A DNA stretch of 8,340 bases from NCBI GenBank assembly GCA_030045295.1, contig JASIGD010000579.1, positions 1-8,340 on the forward strand, given 5' to 3'. Positions 7,224-8,340 of this stretch are shown here, piece by piece. The stretch's first letter is position 1; each line of letters opens with the position of its first letter. Origin of the DNA: Streptosporangiaceae bacterium. GTDB taxonomy: Bacteria; Actinomycetota; Actinomycetes; Streptosporangiales; Streptosporangiaceae. The notes under the pieces were generated by a model. The model did not search any database. It worked only from the letters and a program-made list of their open reading frames with translations, and was not told where the DNA came from. The position numbers were made by a program, and so were the translations under genes.

Positions 7224-7252
7224 AAGGCGGGCCAGGTTGCCCGGCCCGCCTT
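7224..7252 (-). terminator. Hairpin between rpmA and obg (possible attenuator or partial terminator)
   Basis: The arms aaggcgggcc (7224-7233) and ggcccgcctt (7243-7252) form a perfect 10-bp stem with a 9-base loop. On the minus-strand transcript the stem ends in AAGG/CCTT and is followed by TCTCGTG, a short pyrimidine-rich run rather than a full T-tract. Lying between rpmA and obg, it could lower read-through from the ribosomal-protein genes into obg-proB or protect the rpmA mRNA end. Confidence 0.55.
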
Positions 7253-7276
7253 CTAATGCCTGTTACCCTAGCGGAC

Positions 7277-7540
7277 CTACGCCGGGGGTTCGGCTGGAAT
7301 GACGCTCACGGCCCTGCGACCGCGGACCATACCGAACTCCACCTTCCCGCCGACCAGCGCGAACAGCGTGTCATCGCCGCCGCGGCCGACGCCCTGGCCC
7401 GGGTGGAAATGCGTGCCGTGCTGGCGGACGATGATCTCGCCGGCGTTCACCAGCTGGCCGCCGTAACGCTTGACGCCGAGGCGCTTGGCCTTCGAGTCGC
7501 GGCCGTTGCGGCTGGATGACGCGCCCTTCTTGTGTGCCAT
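7277..7540 (-). CDS. rpmA: 50S ribosomal protein L27
   Basis: L27 is a large-subunit protein whose N-terminal tail reaches the peptidyl-transferase centre. The 87-residue sequence is unmistakable: [16 protein letters not shown] at the start, [20 protein letters not shown], then [19 protein letters not shown]. It starts directly at MAHKKG, so it has no cleaved N-terminal extension of the kind seen in Firmicutes. The ATG at 7540 is preceded by GGAGGAG at 7548-7554 with seven bases of spacing; this Shine-Dalgarno site lies within the last codons of rplU. Length is normal and key residues appear intact. Confidence 0.98.
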   Translation of the reverse strand: MAHKKGASSSRNGRDSKAKRLGVKRYGGQLVNAGEIIVRQHGTHFHPGQGVGRGGDDTLFALVGGKVEFGMVRGRRAVSVIPAEPPA

Positions 7541-7541
7541 C

Positions 7542-7967
7542 TCAGTTCTCCTCCGCCTTCGCCTTGGCCCGCGGGGTCCGCTTGGGCTGCGTCTCAGCCT
7601 GCGGCTCGGCGTGGGTCTCGGCCTGCGGCTCGGGCTGCTTCTCAGCCTGCGGCTTGGCCTCCGTGCCGATGCCGGTGATCCGTATCTGGGTGTACCGCTG
7701 CCGGTGGCCGAGGCGGCGCCGGTAACCGGTCTTGTTCCGGTACTGGATCATGTTGATCTTGGGACCCGCCGCGTCACCGACGATGTCCGCCGTGACCTGG
7801 TAGCGGCCGACCTCGCCGGGATCGCTGATGACCCGCTCACCGTCCACCACCAGGAGGGCCTCCAGCGTAACGCTCGAGCCAGCCTGGCCAGGAAGCTTGT
7901 CGACGGTGACGACGTCGTCCAGCGCGACCTTCTCCTGCCTGCCGCCGCAGCGGACAATCGCGTACAC
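7542..7967 (-). CDS. rplU: 50S ribosomal protein L21 with repetitive C-terminal tail
   Basis: L21 binds 23S rRNA in the large subunit. The core is residues 1-102, from [13 protein letters not shown] through [31 protein letters not shown]. The frame is open to GTG 8015, but GTG 7967 is chosen because it puts the conserved YAIVRCGG at position 2 and has a purine-rich site (GGAAAGAGAGAG, 7975-7986) seven bases upstream. This gives 141 residues, about 40 more than the roughly 103 usual for the family. The extra tail (103-141) is three octapeptide repeats ([24 protein letters not shown]) followed by a basic [13 protein letters not shown] end, probably disordered on the ribosome surface. The stop is one base from the rpmA start, so the two are translated together. 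Confidence 0.96.
   Translation of the reverse strand: MYAIVRCGGRQEKVALDDVVTVDKLPGQAGSSVTLEALLVVDGERVISDPGEVGRYQVTADIVGDAAGPKINMIQYRNKTGYRRRLGHRQRYTQIRITGIGTEAKPQAEKQPEPQAETHAEPQAETQPKRTPRAKAKAEEN
7591..7662 (-). repeat. Three tandem 24-bp repeats in the rplU tail
   Basis: Units at 7591-7614, 7615-7638 and 7639-7662 share the core tctc(a/g)gcctgcggct. They encode the octapeptide pattern xx(K/E)PQAE(K/T). Because the unit length is a multiple of three, copy number could change without a frameshift. Confidence 0.75.
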
Positions 7968-7980
7968 CCGAGCACTCTCT

Positions 7981-8002
7981 CTTTCCTTGCGCTTTCCTTG
8001 CG
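7981..8002 (-). repeat. Perfect 11-bp tandem repeat in the rplU leader
   Basis: On the minus strand the unit cgcaaggaaag occurs twice in direct succession (8002 to 7992, then 7991 to 7981), ending right at the purine-rich ribosome-binding region of rplU. Each copy holds AAGGAAAG, resembling a Shine-Dalgarno or S1-type binding sequence. Confidence 0.7.
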
Positions 8003-8080
8003 TGCCCCGGCACACCGGTGATCATCACGGCGGCTCGCTTGCACCAGGGATCCCGCGCAGCGGGCAACTCCCGACCGCCA

Positions 8081-8109
8081 AGGCTACCAGACCGCGGCGC
8101 ATCCACGAA
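8081..8109 (-). promoter_or_regulatory. Putative rplU promoter
   Basis: On the minus strand TAGCCT (8086 to 8081) fits the actinobacterial TANNNT -10 pattern, with TTCGTG (8109 to 8104) 17 bases upstream as a weak -35. A start near 8074 would give a leader of about 107 bases before GTG 7967. That leader holds small inverted repeats, such as CCCGC-GCA-GCGGG (8052-8064) and gtgccggggcac, and the tandem repeat. The promoter is a pattern match only. Confidence 0.35.
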
Positions 8110-8122
8110 CTCGACTGCTTCG

Positions 8123-8145
8123 GCCCTCGCCGGCGCACGGCGGGC
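8123..8145 (-). terminator. Weak hairpin downstream of the ribonuclease-like gene
   Basis: cgccg (8128-8132) pairs with cggcg (8138-8142), and flanking gcc (8123-8125) and ggc (8143-8145) can extend the stem past a two-base bulge. It lies about 30 bases after the stop of the upstream minus-strand gene and before the putative rplU promoter, where a terminator would be expected, but there is no T-tract. Confidence 0.3.
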
Positions 8146-8175
8146 AAGGAGTAAGTACCTGGGAAAGCGTGGGGG

Positions 8176-8340
8176 CTAGGGGGTGCCGGGTTGCGGTGCC
8201 GGCGCGGGCGTGGCGGCCGGGCCGGACGCCGTGCGCGGCTCGATCGGGTCAGGTGCGGCTGTCACAGCGGGTGATGCCGCCAGCGCGGACTCCGCTGTCG
8301 CAACTGGCGGCTGAGCGGAGTCGGCGGCCGGGGCGGCGGT
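8176..8340 (-). CDS. C-terminal tail of a Pro/Ala-rich protein, probably ribonuclease E/G (partial)
   Basis: The minus strand is open from the window edge to a TAG at 8176-8178, giving 54 residues with no start in the window. The sequence is dominated by Ala, Pro, Thr and Ser (for example SGPAATPAPAPQPGTP at the end), which indicates a disordered tail rather than a domain. In actinobacteria the gene immediately upstream of rplU-rpmA-obg is commonly the ribonuclease E/G gene, whose proteins carry long disordered extensions, so that identity is inferred from position. No catalytic residue is visible here. It ends 208 bases before the rplU start. Confidence 0.55.
   Translation of the reverse strand, partial: TAAPAADSAQPPVATAESALAASPAVTAAPDPIEPRTASGPAATPAPAPQPGTP

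Noticed and set aside
7968..8015. Longer L21 start at GTG 8015
   Set aside because: It adds 16 residues partly encoded by the 11-bp tandem repeat, lacks a Shine-Dalgarno site, and L21 family members begin at YAIVRCGG.
1..8340. A defence system, CRISPR array, prophage or insertion sequence
   Set aside because: Every substantial open frame is explained by housekeeping or metabolic genes, there are no regularly spaced repeats, and no transposase, nuclease-effector or integrase motifs are visible.

Overview
The window is very GC-rich and has the gene set and order of a high-GC actinobacterial chromosome. On the minus strand, in transcription order, it holds the tail of a probable ribonuclease E/G, rplU, rpmA, obg and proB, then nadD, rsfS and a histidine phosphatase. 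Many starts are GTG (rplU, obg, proB, rsfS and the phosphatase). The proteins look actinobacterial, but the sequence alone does not let me name a genus.

Layout. Positions 1-1640 carry two plus-strand catabolic-type genes: a sugar-phosphate isomerase/epimerase-like TIM barrel cut off by the window edge, and an amidohydrolase-2 family hydrolase. A cluster of direct and inverted repeats lies across the junction between them. From 1707 to 3473 the minus strand encodes nadD (NAD synthesis), rsfS (ribosome silencing factor) and a histidine phosphatase that by position and sequence resembles mycobacterial glucosyl-3-phosphoglycerate phosphatase. A membrane-type M48 zinc metallopeptidase (3543-4589, plus strand) is transcribed divergently from nadD and convergently with proB. 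From 4618 to 7967 the minus strand carries rplU-rpmA-obg-proB, with tight spacing and a GTGA stop/start overlap between obg and proB. A Pro/Ala-rich C-terminal coding fragment at 8176-8340 is probably the end of ribonuclease E/G.

How the genes work together. L21, L27, Obg and RsfS all act on the large ribosomal subunit: two structural proteins, an assembly GTPase and a subunit-joining inhibitor. ProB and NadD supply proline and NAD. This is a housekeeping neighbourhood, and I see no defence system, CRISPR array, tRNA, IS element or phage gene. The points most worth checking are local: the repeat cluster fused in frame to the isomerase C terminus; a low-complexity insertion in ProB beside an altered nucleotide-binding loop; a three-unit octapeptide repeat in an L21 tail; an 11-bp tandem repeat in the rplU leader; a 10-bp-stem hairpin between rpmA and obg; and a 13-bp element shared by the divergent nadD and M48 promoter regions. 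No gene-free stretch exceeds 300 bases; the longest is the roughly 210-base rplU leader.
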